DNA from: Streptomyces termitum | GTDB lineage: Bacteria; Actinomycetota; Actinomycetes; Streptomycetales; Streptomycetaceae | NCBI RefSeq assembly: GCF_014650175.1 | Contig: NZ_BMUL01000003.1 | Span: forward strand, 434,001-498,000 | Direction of reading: 5' to 3' | DNA: 64,000 nucleotides | Shown: positions 1-10,975 of the stretch, in pieces | How positions within the stretch are numbered: the stretch's first letter is position 1 | How the letters are laid out: each line of letters begins with the position of its first letter | Translations under genes and position numbers: made by a program | Notes under the pieces: generated by a model | Databases searched by the model: none | Seen by the model: the letters and a program-made list of their open reading frames with translations, nothing else | What the model was told of the DNA's origin: nothing

Positions 1-1513
1 CGCTCTCCTTCTCCATGTACTGGAGCGAGTCGTGCATCCAGCCCATGTTCCACTTCATGCCGAAGCCCAGGCCGCCGAAGCCGCCGGGGCCCGTCTGGTC
101 GGTGGCCCGGGTGACCCCGTCCCAGGCGGTGGACTCCTCGGCGAAGGTGACGATGCCGGGGCAGCGCCGGTAGACGGTGGCGTTCATCTCCTGGAGGAAG
201 GCCACCGCGTCCGGGTTCTCCCGCCCGCCGTGCGCGTTCGGCAGCCACTCGCCGTACTCGCGCGAGTAGTCCAGGTAGAGCATCGACGCCACCGCGTCCA
301 CCCGCAGGCCGTCGATGTGGAACTCCTGGCACCAGTAGACCGCGTTCGCCACCAGGAAGTTCCGCACCTCCTTGCGGCCGTAGTCGAACTCCAGCGTCCC
401 CCAGTCCGGGTGGTGCGAGCGGCGCGGGTCCGGGTGCTCGTACAGCGGCCGCCCGTCGAACTCGGCCAGCGCCCACTCGTCCTTCGGGAAGTGCGCGGGC
501 ACCCAGTCCATCAGCACCGAGATGCCCGCCCGGTGCAGCGAGTCCACCAGGAACCGGAAGTCGTCCGGGGTGCCCAGCCGGGCCGTCGGCGCGTAGAAGC
601 CGGTGACCTGGTAGCCCCACGAGCCGCCGAAGGGGTGCTCGGACACCGGCATGAACTCGACGTGGGTGAAGCCGAGGTCGAGGAGGTACGCGGGCAGCTC
701 CACGGCCAGTTCGCGGTAGCTCAGGCCGGGCCGCCAGGACGCCAGGTGGAGCTCGTACACGGAGATCGGCGCCTCGTGCGGGGCCCGCGCGCCGCGCCGC
801 TCCATCCATGCGGCGTCGCCCCACGTGTACTGCGAGGCGGTCACGATCGACGCGGTCCTGGGCGGGCACTCGGTGCGGCGGGCCATCGGGTCCGCGCGGA
901 CCGTGTGCGTCCCGTCCGGGCGGGTGATGTCGTACTTGTACGCCGCGCCCTCGCCGACGCCCGGCACGAACAGCTCCCACACGCCCGTCGAGCCCAGCGA
1001 CCGCATCGGCAGCGCGGTGCCGTCCCAGTGCGTGAAGTCGCCGGTGACGCGGACGCCCCGGGCGTTCGGCGCCCACACCGCGAAGCGGGTGCCGGTCACG
1101 CCCTCGTGCTCCGTCACCCGTGAGCCGAGCGCCGTCCACAGCTCCTCGTGCCGGCCCTCCCCGATCAGGTGCAGGTCCAGCTCGCCCAGCGACGGCAGGT
1201 GCCGGTAGGGGTCGCGGACGGTGGTCTCGGCGTCCTCGTACGCCACCCTCAGCTGGTACGCCGGGACCTTCCGCAGCAGCGGCACCAGCACCGAGAAGAG
1301 GCCGTCGCCGTCGTCGTGCAGCGCGACCGTCCGCCCCTTGGGCAGCACGGCCGTCACGCTCCGCGCCCACGGGCGCAGCGTCCGGAGCACGATGCCGCCC
1401 TTCACCGGGTGGGCGCCGAGCAGCGCGTGCGGGTCGTGGTGCTCGCCCGCGAGCAGCCGGGCCCGCTCGCCGGGGTCGAGCGGGGGCGCCGTGCGGGGCG
1501 TCTTGGCGGTCAC
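1..1513 (-). CDS. glgB: 1,4-alpha-glucan branching enzyme GlgB (3' end outside window)
   Basis: GH13 branching enzyme, which cuts alpha-1,4-glucan and re-attaches the piece by an alpha-1,6 bond; here it would branch the polymer made by GlgE. The visible 504 residues contain an N-terminal module, a CBM48-like module ([19 protein letters not shown]) and most of the catalytic barrel: region DWVPAHFP, nucleophile D406 in RVDAVASM and acid/base E459 in FAEES. The third catalytic Asp lies beyond the edge. The GTG start at 1513 is chosen because AGGAGGA sits 6 nt upstream (1519-1525). It is last in the glgE-treS-mak-glgB order, 110 nt behind mak. A perfect inverted repeat at 1532-1546 lies just upstream of the ribosome site. 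Truncated only by the window edge. Confidence 0.96.
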   Translation of the reverse strand, partial: MTAKTPRTAPPLDPGERARLLAGEHHDPHALLGAHPVKGGIVLRTLRPWARSVTAVLPKGRTVALHDDGDGLFSVLVPLLRKVPAYQLRVAYEDAETTVRDPYRHLPSLGELDLHLIGEGRHEELWTALGSRVTEHEGVTGTRFAVWAPNARGVRVTGDFTHWDGTALPMRSLGSTGVWELFVPGVGEGAAYKYDITRPDGTHTVRADPMARRTECPPRTASIVTASQYTWGDAAWMERRGARAPHEAPISVYELHLASWRPGLSYRELAVELPAYLLDLGFTHVEFMPVSEHPFGGSWGYQVTGFYAPTARLGTPDDFRFLVDSLHRAGISVLMDWVPAHFPKDEWALAEFDGRPLYEHPDPRRSHHPDWGTLEFDYGRKEVRNFLVANAVYWCQEFHIDGLRVDAVASMLYLDYSREYGEWLPNAHGGRENPDAVAFLQEMNATVYRRCPGIVTFAEESTAWDGVTRATDQTGPGGFGGLGFGMKWNMGWMHDSLQYMEKES

Positions 1514-1531
1514 CGGGGTCCTCCTGAAATG

Positions 1532-1546
1532 TCGGAAAGGTTCCGA
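1532..1546. promoter_or_regulatory. inverted repeat upstream of glgB, candidate operator
   Basis: TCGGAA-AGG-TTCCGA is a perfect 6-bp inverted repeat with a 3-nt spacer, 19 nt upstream of the glgB start. A near copy (CGGAA-ACGG-TTCCG) lies at 7014-7027 between glgE and the araC-like gene. Two occurrences in the same pathway suggest a shared regulator; the regulator is unknown. Confidence 0.5.
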
Positions 1547-1623
1547 ATAGGGCAACGGATCGGCCCCCGCCCCGGACACTCCGCCGAACGGGCCCTCTGC
1601 CTCCGGGGCGGCGGCCCGGGGGG

Positions 1624-2976
1624 TCACGCGGGGGCGGCCAGGCGCTGGATGGCGGACATCGGGACCGGCAGCCAGTCGGGGCGGTGCCGCGCCTCGTACA
1701 CCACCTCGTACACCGCCTTGTCCGTCTCGTAGGCCCGCAGCAGCGCCGGGTCGGCCCGGGGGTCGGCGCCCGAGACCTCCGCGTAGCCGGCGCAGTACGC
1801 GGCCCGGCAGCGCGCCGCCCACTGGGCGTTCCAGGGCCGGTGGGTGCGGGCCGCGTAGTCGAAGGAGCGGAGCATCCCGGCGACGTCGCGCAGGGCCGGC
1901 TGCGGGCGGCGGCGCTCGTCGAGCGGCTTCGCCGGCTCGCCCTCGAAGTCGATGACCGCCCAGGCGCCGTCGGAGCCGCGCAGGGTCTGCCCGAGGTGGA
2001 GGTCGCCGTGGACGCGCTGCACCGCGCCCGCCCCCTCCGCCCCGCCGGCGGCGGCCAGCGCGGTCCGCAGCCCGGGGACGTAGGGCAGCAGCGCGGGGAC
2101 GGCCTGGGCGGCGGCGTGCAGCCGCCGGTCCATGGCGGCGGCGAGGTCCTCGGTCTCGGCGCGCGGCAGCCGCAGGGTGGGCAGGGCGCGGGCGAGGGCG
2201 AGGTGGACCTCGGCGGTGGCCCGGCCGAGCCCGCGCGCCTCTGCGGTGAAGCCGCGCCCGGCGGCGAGCGCGTCGAGGGCGAGCCGCCAGCCGTCGCGGG
2301 AGCCGTGCAGATAGGGCTGGAGGACGCCGAGGGTGGCGTCGGCGGTCTCGAACCAGGCGACCGGCCCGGGAACCCGGTCGCACCCCGCCCGGCCGAGGGC
2401 GAGGGGGAGTTCGAGGTCGGGATTGGCGCCGGGGCTGACCCGCCGGAAGATCTTGAGGATGTACGCGTCGCCGAAGACGAGCGAGGAGTTGGACTGCTCG
2501 GCGTCGAGGACGCGGGGGGCGAGGCCGCCGGGCAGGGCGCGGGTGGCGTGGAAGCGCAGCGGCCCGGCGCGTCCCGGGGTGCGCAGCCGCTCGTAGAGGA
2601 GCCCGGCCAGGCGCGGGTCGCGCAGCCCCTCGTAGACGGCCCGGCCGGCGAGCGGGCCCTGCCGGATCCGGCCGATGAGGGCGGGGGCGAGCCGGGGCGG
2701 CAGCCGGTCGCGGACGCCGAGGAGGAGCTGGTAGCAGTCGGCGGGCTCGCCGGCCGGGCGGCCGGGCTGCTCGACGCGCAGCAGCAGGTGGAGCAGGCCG
2801 GGGCCGGGGCCGTCGAGGGGGAGCAGCTCGGTGGCGGCGTCGAGGCTGAAGCCGGTGACCCGGCGGCCCTTGCCGGCGAACCAGCGCTGCCGGGGCAGCC
2901 ACGGGTGGAGGAGGGGGGCGAGCAGGGGGAGGAGGGCGTCGGGGGCCCGGGTGGTGGTTGCGGCGGTCTCCGGCAT
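1624..2976 (-). CDS. mak: maltokinase Mak (Pep2)
   Basis: ATP-dependent maltokinase that makes maltose-1-phosphate, the GlgE donor. The 450-residue length fits the family. The N-terminal cap carries the typical [12 protein letters not shown] motif. The C-terminal kinase-like lobe shows the catalytic loop VHGDLHLGQ and the metal-binding VIDFEGEP, followed by KPLDERR. The ATG start at 2976 has AAGGA upstream. It lies between treS and glgB, as in the S. coelicolor pep2 locus. A strong hairpin (3127-3160) separates it from treS by 206 nt, so it may be expressed partly from its own promoter. The enzyme is cytosolic and works directly after TreS. Confidence 0.95.
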   Translation of the reverse strand: MPETAATTTRAPDALLPLLAPLLHPWLPRQRWFAGKGRRVTGFSLDAATELLPLDGPGPGLLHLLLRVEQPGRPAGEPADCYQLLLGVRDRLPPRLAPALIGRIRQGPLAGRAVYEGLRDPRLAGLLYERLRTPGRAGPLRFHATRALPGGLAPRVLDAEQSNSSLVFGDAYILKIFRRVSPGANPDLELPLALGRAGCDRVPGPVAWFETADATLGVLQPYLHGSRDGWRLALDALAAGRGFTAEARGLGRATAEVHLALARALPTLRLPRAETEDLAAAMDRRLHAAAQAVPALLPYVPGLRTALAAAGGAEGAGAVQRVHGDLHLGQTLRGSDGAWAVIDFEGEPAKPLDERRRPQPALRDVAGMLRSFDYAARTHRPWNAQWAARCRAAYCAGYAEVSGADPRADPALLRAYETDKAVYEVVYEARHRPDWLPVPMSAIQRLAAPA

Positions 2977-3126
2977 GGCAACGCGTCCTTTCCCCGGGGT
3001 GCGCACAGGGCTCTCGTAAGCGTTCAAATGCGCAGATTGTCCCGGATGGCGGCTCTGGGTGTCCGGATGTGCGGGACGTGTCGGAGAGGGAGGGCCCGGA
3101 TGGCGGGGCCCGGGAGGGGAGGGTGC

Positions 3127-3160
3127 CCGGTGCGGGGCGGGACGAACCGCCCCGCACCGG
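3127..3160 (-). terminator. hairpin between treS and mak
   Basis: Perfect 14-bp inverted repeat, CCGGTGCGGGGCGG at 3127-3140 and its complement at 3147-3160, with loop GACGAA. It begins about 20 nt past the treS stop. There is no T-run, which is usual for Streptomyces hairpins. It would end or attenuate glgE-treS transcription before mak. Confidence 0.7.
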
Positions 3161-3182
3161 ACGATCACGGGCGGAGCGCCCG

Positions 3183-4873
<1,691 letters not shown>

Positions 4874-4877
<4 letters not shown>

Positions 4878-6871
4878 GCGGTGGGTGACCCTCCGGTCTG
4901 CGGGGACGGTCGCAGGACGAGCACGTGCGCGGGCCTGACGCCCGGTTCGAGGCGCACGTAGGCGTTCCTGCCCCAGTGATAGGTGTCGCCGGTGAGCTCG
5001 TCGCGCACCGGTACGGTCTCGTGCCAGCCGAGGCCGAGTTCCGGCATGTCCAACGAGACCGTCGCCTCCTGGGTGTGGTGCGGGTCGAGGTTGACGACCA
5101 CCAGAACGATGTTCGAACCCGACTTCTTGGCGTACGCGATCACCTGCGGGTTGTCCGTCGGGTGGAAGGACAGGTTGCGCAGGCGGCGCAGGGCGGGGTG
5201 GCGGCGCCTGATCCGGTTCAGGGCGGTGATCAGCGGGGAGATCGAGGCGCCCGAGCGCTCCGCCGCCTCCCAGTCCCGGGGCCGCAGCTGGTACTTCTCC
5301 GAGTCCAGGTACTCCTCCGAGCCCTCCCGCAGCGCGGCGTTCTCGCACAGCTCGTACCCGGCGTAGATCCCCCAGGTCGGCGCCAGCGTCGCCGCCAGCA
5401 CCGCCCGCGCCTCGAAGGCCGGCCGGCCGCCCTCCTGGAGGTAGGCGTGCAGGATGTCCGGGGTGTTCACGAAGAGGTTCGGGCGCATCTGCGCCGCCAG
5501 GTCCCCGGACAGCTCGGTGAGGTACTCGGTCAGCTCGTCCTTCGTGTTCCGCCAGGTGAAGTACGTGTACGACTGCTGGAAGCCGACCGCGCCCAGCGTC
5601 CGCATCATCGCGGGCCGGGTGAACGCCTCGGCCAGGAAGACCACGTCCGGGTCCCGGCCGTTGACCTCGGCGATCACCCGCTCCCAGAACACCACCGGCT
5701 TGGTGTGCGGATTGTCCACCCGGAAGATCCGCACCCCGTGGTCCATCCAGTGCCGCAGCACCCGGACCGTCTCCGCGACGATCCCGTCCATGTCGGCGTC
5801 GAACGCGATCGGGTAGATGTCCTGGTACTTCTTCGGCGGGTTCTCCGCGTAGGCGATCGAGCCGTCCGGGCGGTGGTGGAACCACTCCGGGTGCTTCTCC
5901 ACCCACGGATGGTCCGGCGAGCACTGGAGCGCGAAGTCGAGCGCCACCTCGATCCGCAGCTCCCGGGCCCGCGCCACGAAGGCGTCGAAGTCCTCGATCG
6001 TGCCCAGATCCGGGTGGACCGCGTCGTGCCCGCCCTCGGGACCGCCGATCGCCCACGGCACGCCCACGTCCTCCGGGCTCGCCGACAGGGAGTTGTTCGG
6101 GCCCTTGCGGTGCGTCTCGCCGATCGGATGGATCGGCGGCAGGTACACCACGTCGAAGCCCATAGCGGCGATGGCCGGGAGCCGTTCGGCCGCGGTGCGG
6201 AAGGTCCCCGGCACCGTCCGCCCGTCGACCGTCCGCACCCCCTCCGAGCGCGGGAAGAACTCGTACCAGGAGCCGTACAGCGCCCGCTCCCGCTCCACCA
6301 GCAGCGGCAACGGCGGCGAGGCGGAGACCAGTTCGCGCAGCGGGTGGCGCTCCAGGGCCTCGGTCACCCGGGGCGCCAGGGCCGCCGCGAGCCGGGCCGC
6401 CGCGGGCCGGGAGGCGTCGCGCAGCGCGTCCGCCGCCGCGAGCACCGCCTCCCGCCCGCCGCCCTTCTTCGGCACGCCCCGCGCGGCCCGCTCGTGCAGC
6501 TCCGCGCCCTCGGCCAGGACCGGTTCGGAGTCGATCCCGGCCGGAATCTTGATCCTCGCCGTGTGCCGCCAGGTGGCCAGCGGGTCGCTCCACGCCTCGA
6601 CGGTGTACGTCCACCGGCCCTCGGCGTCCGGGGTGACCTCGGCCCCCCAGCGGTCGGTGCCCTCGGCCAGCTCGCGCATCGGGGTCCACGGCCCCGGCCG
6701 GCCCGACGGACCGGTCAGCACGACATTGGCCGCGACCGCGTCGTGGCCCTCGCGGAAGACGGTCGCCGACACCACGAAGGTCTCACCGGCCACCGCCTTC
6801 GCGGGGCGGCGGCCGCAGTCGACCAGCGGGCGGACGTCCAGGACGGGAATGCGTCCCATGAGCGGATTCAC
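4874..6871 (-). CDS. glgE: alpha-1,4-glucan:maltose-1-phosphate maltosyltransferase GlgE
   Basis: GH13_3 enzyme that extends alpha-1,4-glucan with maltosyl units from maltose-1-phosphate. It has 665 residues. Key residues by position are nucleophile D386 ([10 protein letters not shown]), acid/base E415 (FLAEAF) and D472 (FVNTPDIL). All three are offset by exactly 8 from the D394/E423/D480 numbering of the S. coelicolor enzyme, which supports the family call. The N-terminal part is the Ig-like module typical of GlgE. The start is GTG 6871 (GTG AAT CCG), with only a weak AGGTGA upstream; ATG at 6859 is an alternative. It heads the operon glgE-treS-mak-glgB and overlaps treS by 4 nt. Divergent from the araC-like/glgP pair. 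Confidence 0.97.
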
Positions 6872-7248
6872 GGCATCACCTGACGGTTCACGGGGGTTCG
6901 GGTGGTGGTGCGCCCTTTCTAGCCGTGCCGGGGGCCGGTCGGTCGCGGGCAGCGCCGGGGCCGCCCGCGATCACCCGGACGGCGGGCCGCCGTCCGAGGG
7001 GGCGGGCGGACGGCGGAAACGGTTCCGTACGAAGAACGGGCGGGGGAACGGGGCAGGCGGGGAGGGGTCTCGGAGAAGCCCTCCCCCGCCGGAGGGGCGG
7101 GCAATCCCGGCGCTTTGTTAACTACTGGGGCGTACTGATCCGGGCAGGAGTCCGGTCCGGACGGGGAGACCCGCCCCGCCGCCGGGGCATCCGGCCCCGG
7201 CCGCCGCCCCTCGCTACCCTGACGCTCCGCCGTCACCGGCCCCCGGAG
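6872..7248. other. divergent intergenic region glgE / araC-like
   Basis: 377 bp without a convincing gene. It must hold the glgE promoter (minus strand) and the promoter for araC-like/glgP (plus strand). Visible elements are the inverted repeat at 7014-7027, an AT-richer patch with GTTAAC around 7118-7123, and a TACCCT -10-like hexamer at 7215-7220. The upstream open extension of the AraC frame through this region has no good start and is not claimed as coding. Confidence 0.6.
7014..7027. promoter_or_regulatory. inverted repeat in glgE/araC region, candidate operator
   Basis: CGGAA-ACGG-TTCCG, an inverted repeat nearly identical to the one upstream of glgB at 1532-1546. The GGAAACGG core recalls LacI/GalR-type operators (general knowledge), but no such regulator is encoded in the window. 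It lies about 140 nt upstream of the glgE start. Confidence 0.45.
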
Positions 7249-8352
7249 GTGCGCATCCCCAGGAACGCCGACACCGACCGGGCCGTCCTGCACTACGTGC
7301 TCGACGGCCGCTGCCGGCTCACCGCCGCCGGCACCGCCCCCCTCGACCTCGCCGCCGGCGACCTCGCCCTGCTCCCCGCGGGCGCCCGCCACCGGCTCAC
7401 GACCCGCCCCGGCACTCCGGGGGCTCCGCGCTCCGGTCCCGGTGCCGAGTCCGGTGCCGGGCCCTGTGTCGATCCCGGTGCTGCGCCCGGGGCCGCGCCC
7501 GGGACAGATCCTGGTGCCGCGCCTGGTGCCGGGACGGCCTCCGGTACCGCCTCCGCATACGGGACCGAGCCCGGGACCGAGTCCGGTGCCGGGACGGCGT
7601 ACGGGACCGGCTCCGCATGCGGGGCCGTATACGAGACCGGGCCCGGTGCCGCGTACGGGACCGCCTCCGGGGCCGTGCCCGTCGTCCGGCGGTACGAGCT
7701 CGGGGGCCCCGGGCCGCCCGTGCGGCTGCTGAGCGCCCGGCTCGCCCCGGGCCCCGGGACCGCCGTCCTCGCCGCCGCCCTGCCCCGCGCCCTCGCCCTG
7801 GGCCGGGGCCGGATCGAGCAGGCCCCGCTGCTCCGCGCCACCCTCCGGCTGCTCGCCGCCCCCGGCCGCCGCCCCGGCCCCGGCGACCGGCTGCTCGCCC
7901 TGCGGGCCTTCGAGACCGCCCTCGCCCTCGCCGCCGCCGCCCCGCCGCCCCGCCTCCCCCCGCGCTCCGGCCTCGCGCGGGCCCTCGCCGCCGTCGAGCA
8001 CCGCTACGCCGAACCCTGGACCGTGGCCGCGCTCGCCCGCGAGGCCGGGATGTCCCGCTCCGCCTTCACCGCCGCCTTCCACGAGGCCGTCGGCACCCCG
8101 CCCGCCCGCCACCTCACGGCCCGCCGGATGCGGGAGGCGGCCCGGCTGCTCGCCGAGACCTCGCTGCCCCAGCCCGCGGTGCCCGCCCGGGTCGGCTACC
8201 ACAGCCGGGCCGGCTTCCACCTGGCCTTCCGCACCGCCTACGGCACCACCCCCGGGGAGTACCGGGCCGCCGCGCCCCGGCGCGGCACGCCGGACGCGCA
8301 GCGTGGCGGTGCCGACACGTTCCGCCACGGTCCTGGGAAGGTGGGGGAGTGA
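7249..8352 (+). CDS. AraC-family transcriptional regulator with low-complexity insert
   Basis: The N-terminal cupin-type sensor (VLHYVLDGRCRL, then LDLAAGDLALLPAGARH) is followed by an abnormal stretch of about 90 Gly/Ala/Pro/Thr/Ser-rich residues (nt about 7405-7680) built from short degenerate DNA repeats, and then by the rest of the sensor domain. The C-terminal AraC double HTH includes VAALAREAGMSRSAFTAAF and a second HTH near FHLAFRTAYGTTPGEYR. The start is uncertain: GTG 7249 is the best in-frame choice but its GGAGG overlaps the codon. The stop overlaps the glgP GTG (GTGA), so the two are co-translated. It probably controls glgP and perhaps divergent glgE; the ligand is unknown. Confidence 0.85.
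   Translation: MRIPRNADTDRAVLHYVLDGRCRLTAAGTAPLDLAAGDLALLPAGARHRLTTRPGTPGAPRSGPGAESGAGPCVDPGAAPGAAPGTDPGAAPGAGTASGTASAYGTEPGTESGAGTAYGTGSACGAVYETGPGAAYGTASGAVPVVRRYELGGPGPPVRLLSARLAPGPGTAVLAAALPRALALGRGRIEQAPLLRATLRLLAAPGRRPGPGDRLLALRAFETALALAAAAPPPRLPPRSGLARALAAVEHRYAEPWTVAALAREAGMSRSAFTAAFHEAVGTPPARHLTARRMREAARLLAETSLPQPAVPARVGYHSRAGFHLAFRTAYGTTPGEYRAAAPRRGTPDAQRGGADTFRHGPGKVGE
7405..7680 (+). repeat. degenerate short tandem repeats inside the AraC-type gene
   Basis: Runs of GGTGCC, GGGACC, GGGGCC and TCCGGTGCC-like units recur every 6-18 nt and stay in frame. They encode a Gly/Ala/Pro/Thr/Ser-rich linker. The segment interrupts an otherwise normal cupin/AraC alignment just after the LLPAGARH element, so it looks like a slippage-driven in-frame expansion. 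Confidence 0.75.
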
Positions 8353-10904
8353 AGGCAATCCGTCGATTCACCGTGCGTCCTGTCCTCCCCGACCCCCTCC
8401 GCCCCCTCGCCGAGCTGGCCGGCAACCTGCGCTGGTCCTGGCACGGGCCGACCCGGGCCCTCTTCGACTCCCTCGCCCCCGAGGGCGTTCCCGCCGGGGC
8501 CGACCCGGTGCGGGTCCTCGGCGCCCTGGAGGCCCCCCGGCTCGCCGCCCTCGCCGCCGACCGGGACTTCCTCGACCGGCTCGCCGGGGCCGCCGCCGAC
8601 CTCGACGCCTACCTGACCGGGCCCCGCTGGTACCAGCGGCGCGGCACCGGCGACGGGCCCGCGGCCGTGGCGTACTTCTCGCCCGAGTTCGGCGTCGCCG
8701 CCGCCCTGCCGCAGTACTCCGGCGGGCTCGGCATCCTCGCCGGCGACCACCTCAAGTCCGCCAGCGACCTCGGCGTCCCGCTGATCGGCGTCGGCCTGCT
8801 CTACCGGCACGGCTACTTCCGCCAGTCCCTCGGCCGGGACGGCTGGCAGCAGGAGCAGTACCCCGTCCTCGACCCCGGCGAGCTGCCCGTCGCCCCGCTC
8901 CGCGAGCCCGGCGGCGCCCCCGCCCGGATCGCCCTGGCGCTGCCCGGCGGCCGCGGTCTGCACGCCCAGATCTGGGTGGCCCGGGTCGGCCGGGTCCCGC
9001 TGCTGATGCTCGACTCCGACGTGGAGGAGAACGACCCCGGCGAGCGCGGCGTCACCGACCGGCTGTACGGCGGCGGCAGCGAGCACCGGCTCCTCCAGGA
9101 GCTGCTGCTCGGCGTCGGCGGGGTCCGCGCCGTCCGCGCGTACACCCGGATCACCGGCCACCCCGAGCCCGAGGTCTTCCACACCAACGAGGGCCACGCC
9201 GGCTTCCTCGGCCTGGAGCGGGTCCGCGAACTCCAGGGCGAGGGGCTCGACTTCGACGCCGCCCTGGAGGCCGTCCGGGCCGGCACCGTCTTCACCACCC
9301 ACACCCCCGTCCCGGCCGGCATCGACCGCTTCGACCGCGAGCTGGTCGCCCGCCACCTCGGCGACGACGGCGTCCTGCCCGGCCTCGACACCGGCCGGGT
9401 CCTCGCCCTCGGCGACGAGACCCCGCTCGGCGGCGACCCCGGCGTCTTCAACATGGCCGCCATGGGACTGCGCCTCGCCCAGCGGGCCAACGGCGTCTCC
9501 ACCCTGCACGGCGCCGTCAGCCGCGAGATGTTCGCCGGGCTCTGGCCCGGCTTCGACGCCGACGAGGTGCCGATCACCTCCGTCACCAACGGCGTCCACG
9601 CCCCCACCTGGACCGCCCCCGAGGCCGCCGCCCTCGGCCCCGACGCCTCCGACCGGGAGATCTGGGAGACCCGCCGCACGCTGCGCGAACGGCTCGTCGG
9701 CGACGTCCGGGAGCGGCTGCGGGCCTCCTGGCTCCAGCGCGGCGCGGCCGCCGCCGAACTCGGCTGGACCGACGGCGTCCTCGACCCCGACGTCCTCACC
9801 ATCGGCTTCGCCCGCCGCGTCCCCTCGTACAAGCGGCTCACCCTGATGCTGCGCGACCCGGACCGGCTGCGCGCCCTGCTGCTCCACCCCGAACGGCCGG
9901 TCCAGCTCGTCGTCGCGGGCAAGGCGCACCCCGCCGACGACGGCGGCAAGAAGCTGGTGCGGGAGCTGGTGCGCTTCGCCGACGACCCCCGGGTCCGGCA
10001 CCGGATCGTCTTCCTGCCCGACTACGGCATGGAGATGGCCCGCGGCCTCTACCCCGGCTGCGACGTCTGGCTCAACAACCCGCTGCGCCCGCTGGAGGCG
10101 TGCGGCACCAGCGGCATGAAGGCCGCCCTCAACGGCTGCCTCAACCTCTCCGTCCTCGACGGCTGGTGGGACGAGTGGTACGCCCCCGAGTTCGGCTGGG
10201 CCATCCCCACCGCCGACGGCGCCGCCGCGGCCGACGAGGAGCGCCGCGACGACCTGGAGGCCGCCGCCCTCTACGAACTGGTCGAGCGGCGGGTCGCCCC
10301 CCGCTTCTACGACCGGGGCGCCGACGGGGTCCCCGCCGCCTGGACCGCGATGGTCCGCCGCACCCTCGCCGACCTCGGCCCCAAGGTGCTCGCCGACCGG
10401 ATGGTGCGGGAGTACACGGAGCGGCTGTACGACCCCGCCGCCGCGGCCCGCCGGGCGCTCGCCCCGGACCGGGCCCGGCAGCTCGCCGCCTGGAAGGCCC
10501 GGGTCCGGGCGGCCTGGCCGGCGGTCGCGGTGGAGCACGTGGAGATCGGCGACGACCTCGCCGAGGCCGGTGCCGAACTCGGCGCCACCCCGCAGGTCCG
10601 GGTCCGGGTCGCGCTCGGCGGCCTGGCCCCCGACGACGTCGAGGTGCAGGCCGTCACCGGCCGGGTGGACGCCGAGGACACCCTGACCGGCACCCGGGCC
10701 GTCGCCCTCAAGCCGGCCGGCGGCCCGGACCTGGAGGGCCGGCAGCCGTACGCGGGCACCCTGGAGCTGGACCGCACCGGCCCCTTCGGCTGCACGGTCC
10801 GGGTGCTGCCCGCCCACCCGCTGCTCGCCCACCCCGCCGAGACCGGCCTGATCGCCCTGCCGGAGGGCGTGGGCGGCGAGGGCGCGGGGGTGCTCCTGAG
10901 ATAG
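8349..10904 (+). CDS. glgP: glycogen (alpha-glucan) phosphorylase GlgP
   Basis: GT35 phosphorylase releasing glucose-1-phosphate from glycogen with PLP. The 851-residue protein belongs to the actinobacterial type with an N-terminal DUF3417-like segment (LAELAGNLRWSWHG). The PLP lysine is K591 in ACGTSGMKAALNG, followed by LSVLDGWWDEWY. Other family motifs are YFSPEFG, QYSGGLGILAGDHLKSASD and HTNEGHAGF. The GTG start at 8349 overlaps the upstream stop as GTGA, with a G-rich ribosome site in the upstream coding end. It partners GlgX in degradation and is divergent from the GlgE synthetic operon. Cytosolic. Confidence 0.97.
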   Translation: MKAIRRFTVRPVLPDPLRPLAELAGNLRWSWHGPTRALFDSLAPEGVPAGADPVRVLGALEAPRLAALAADRDFLDRLAGAAADLDAYLTGPRWYQRRGTGDGPAAVAYFSPEFGVAAALPQYSGGLGILAGDHLKSASDLGVPLIGVGLLYRHGYFRQSLGRDGWQQEQYPVLDPGELPVAPLREPGGAPARIALALPGGRGLHAQIWVARVGRVPLLMLDSDVEENDPGERGVTDRLYGGGSEHRLLQELLLGVGGVRAVRAYTRITGHPEPEVFHTNEGHAGFLGLERVRELQGEGLDFDAALEAVRAGTVFTTHTPVPAGIDRFDRELVARHLGDDGVLPGLDTGRVLALGDETPLGGDPGVFNMAAMGLRLAQRANGVSTLHGAVSREMFAGLWPGFDADEVPITSVTNGVHAPTWTAPEAAALGPDASDREIWETRRTLRERLVGDVRERLRASWLQRGAAAAELGWTDGVLDPDVLTIGFARRVPSYKRLTLMLRDPDRLRALLLHPERPVQLVVAGKAHPADDGGKKLVRELVRFADDPRVRHRIVFLPDYGMEMARGLYPGCDVWLNNPLRPLEACGTSGMKAALNGCLNLSVLDGWWDEWYAPEFGWAIPTADGAAAADEERRDDLEAAALYELVERRVAPRFYDRGADGVPAAWTAMVRRTLADLGPKVLADRMVREYTERLYDPAAAARRALAPDRARQLAAWKARVRAAWPAVAVEHVEIGDDLAEAGAELGATPQVRVRVALGGLAPDDVEVQAVTGRVDAEDTLTGTRAVALKPAGGPDLEGRQPYAGTLELDRTGPFGCTVRVLPAHPLLAHPAETGLIALPEGVGGEGAGVLLR

Positions 10905-10963
10905 CCCCTTCCGGCCCGCGCCCCTCCCGGCCCGCGCTTCCCCCGCTGCACTCGGCGCCCGCC

Positions 10964-10969
10964 TACGCT
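10964..10969 (+). promoter_or_regulatory. -10 hexamer for response-regulator gene, possible leaderless start
   Basis: TACGCT lies only 6 nt before the ATG at 10976 and there is no Shine-Dalgarno sequence between. This is the usual layout of a leaderless Streptomyces transcript. Confidence 0.4.
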
Positions 10970-10975
10970 GGACGC

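Noticed and set aside
6925..7248. N-terminal extension of the AraC-type regulator
   Set aside because: The Arg/Gly/Pro-rich extension resembles no AraC protein, crosses the divergent promoter region and has no ribosome site.
7293..7841. Antisense frame through the repeat in the AraC gene, coding a PGAAPGS-type repeat protein
   Set aside because: Pure repeat translation on the opposite strand; no start signal, and the plus strand encodes a recognisable regulator on both sides.
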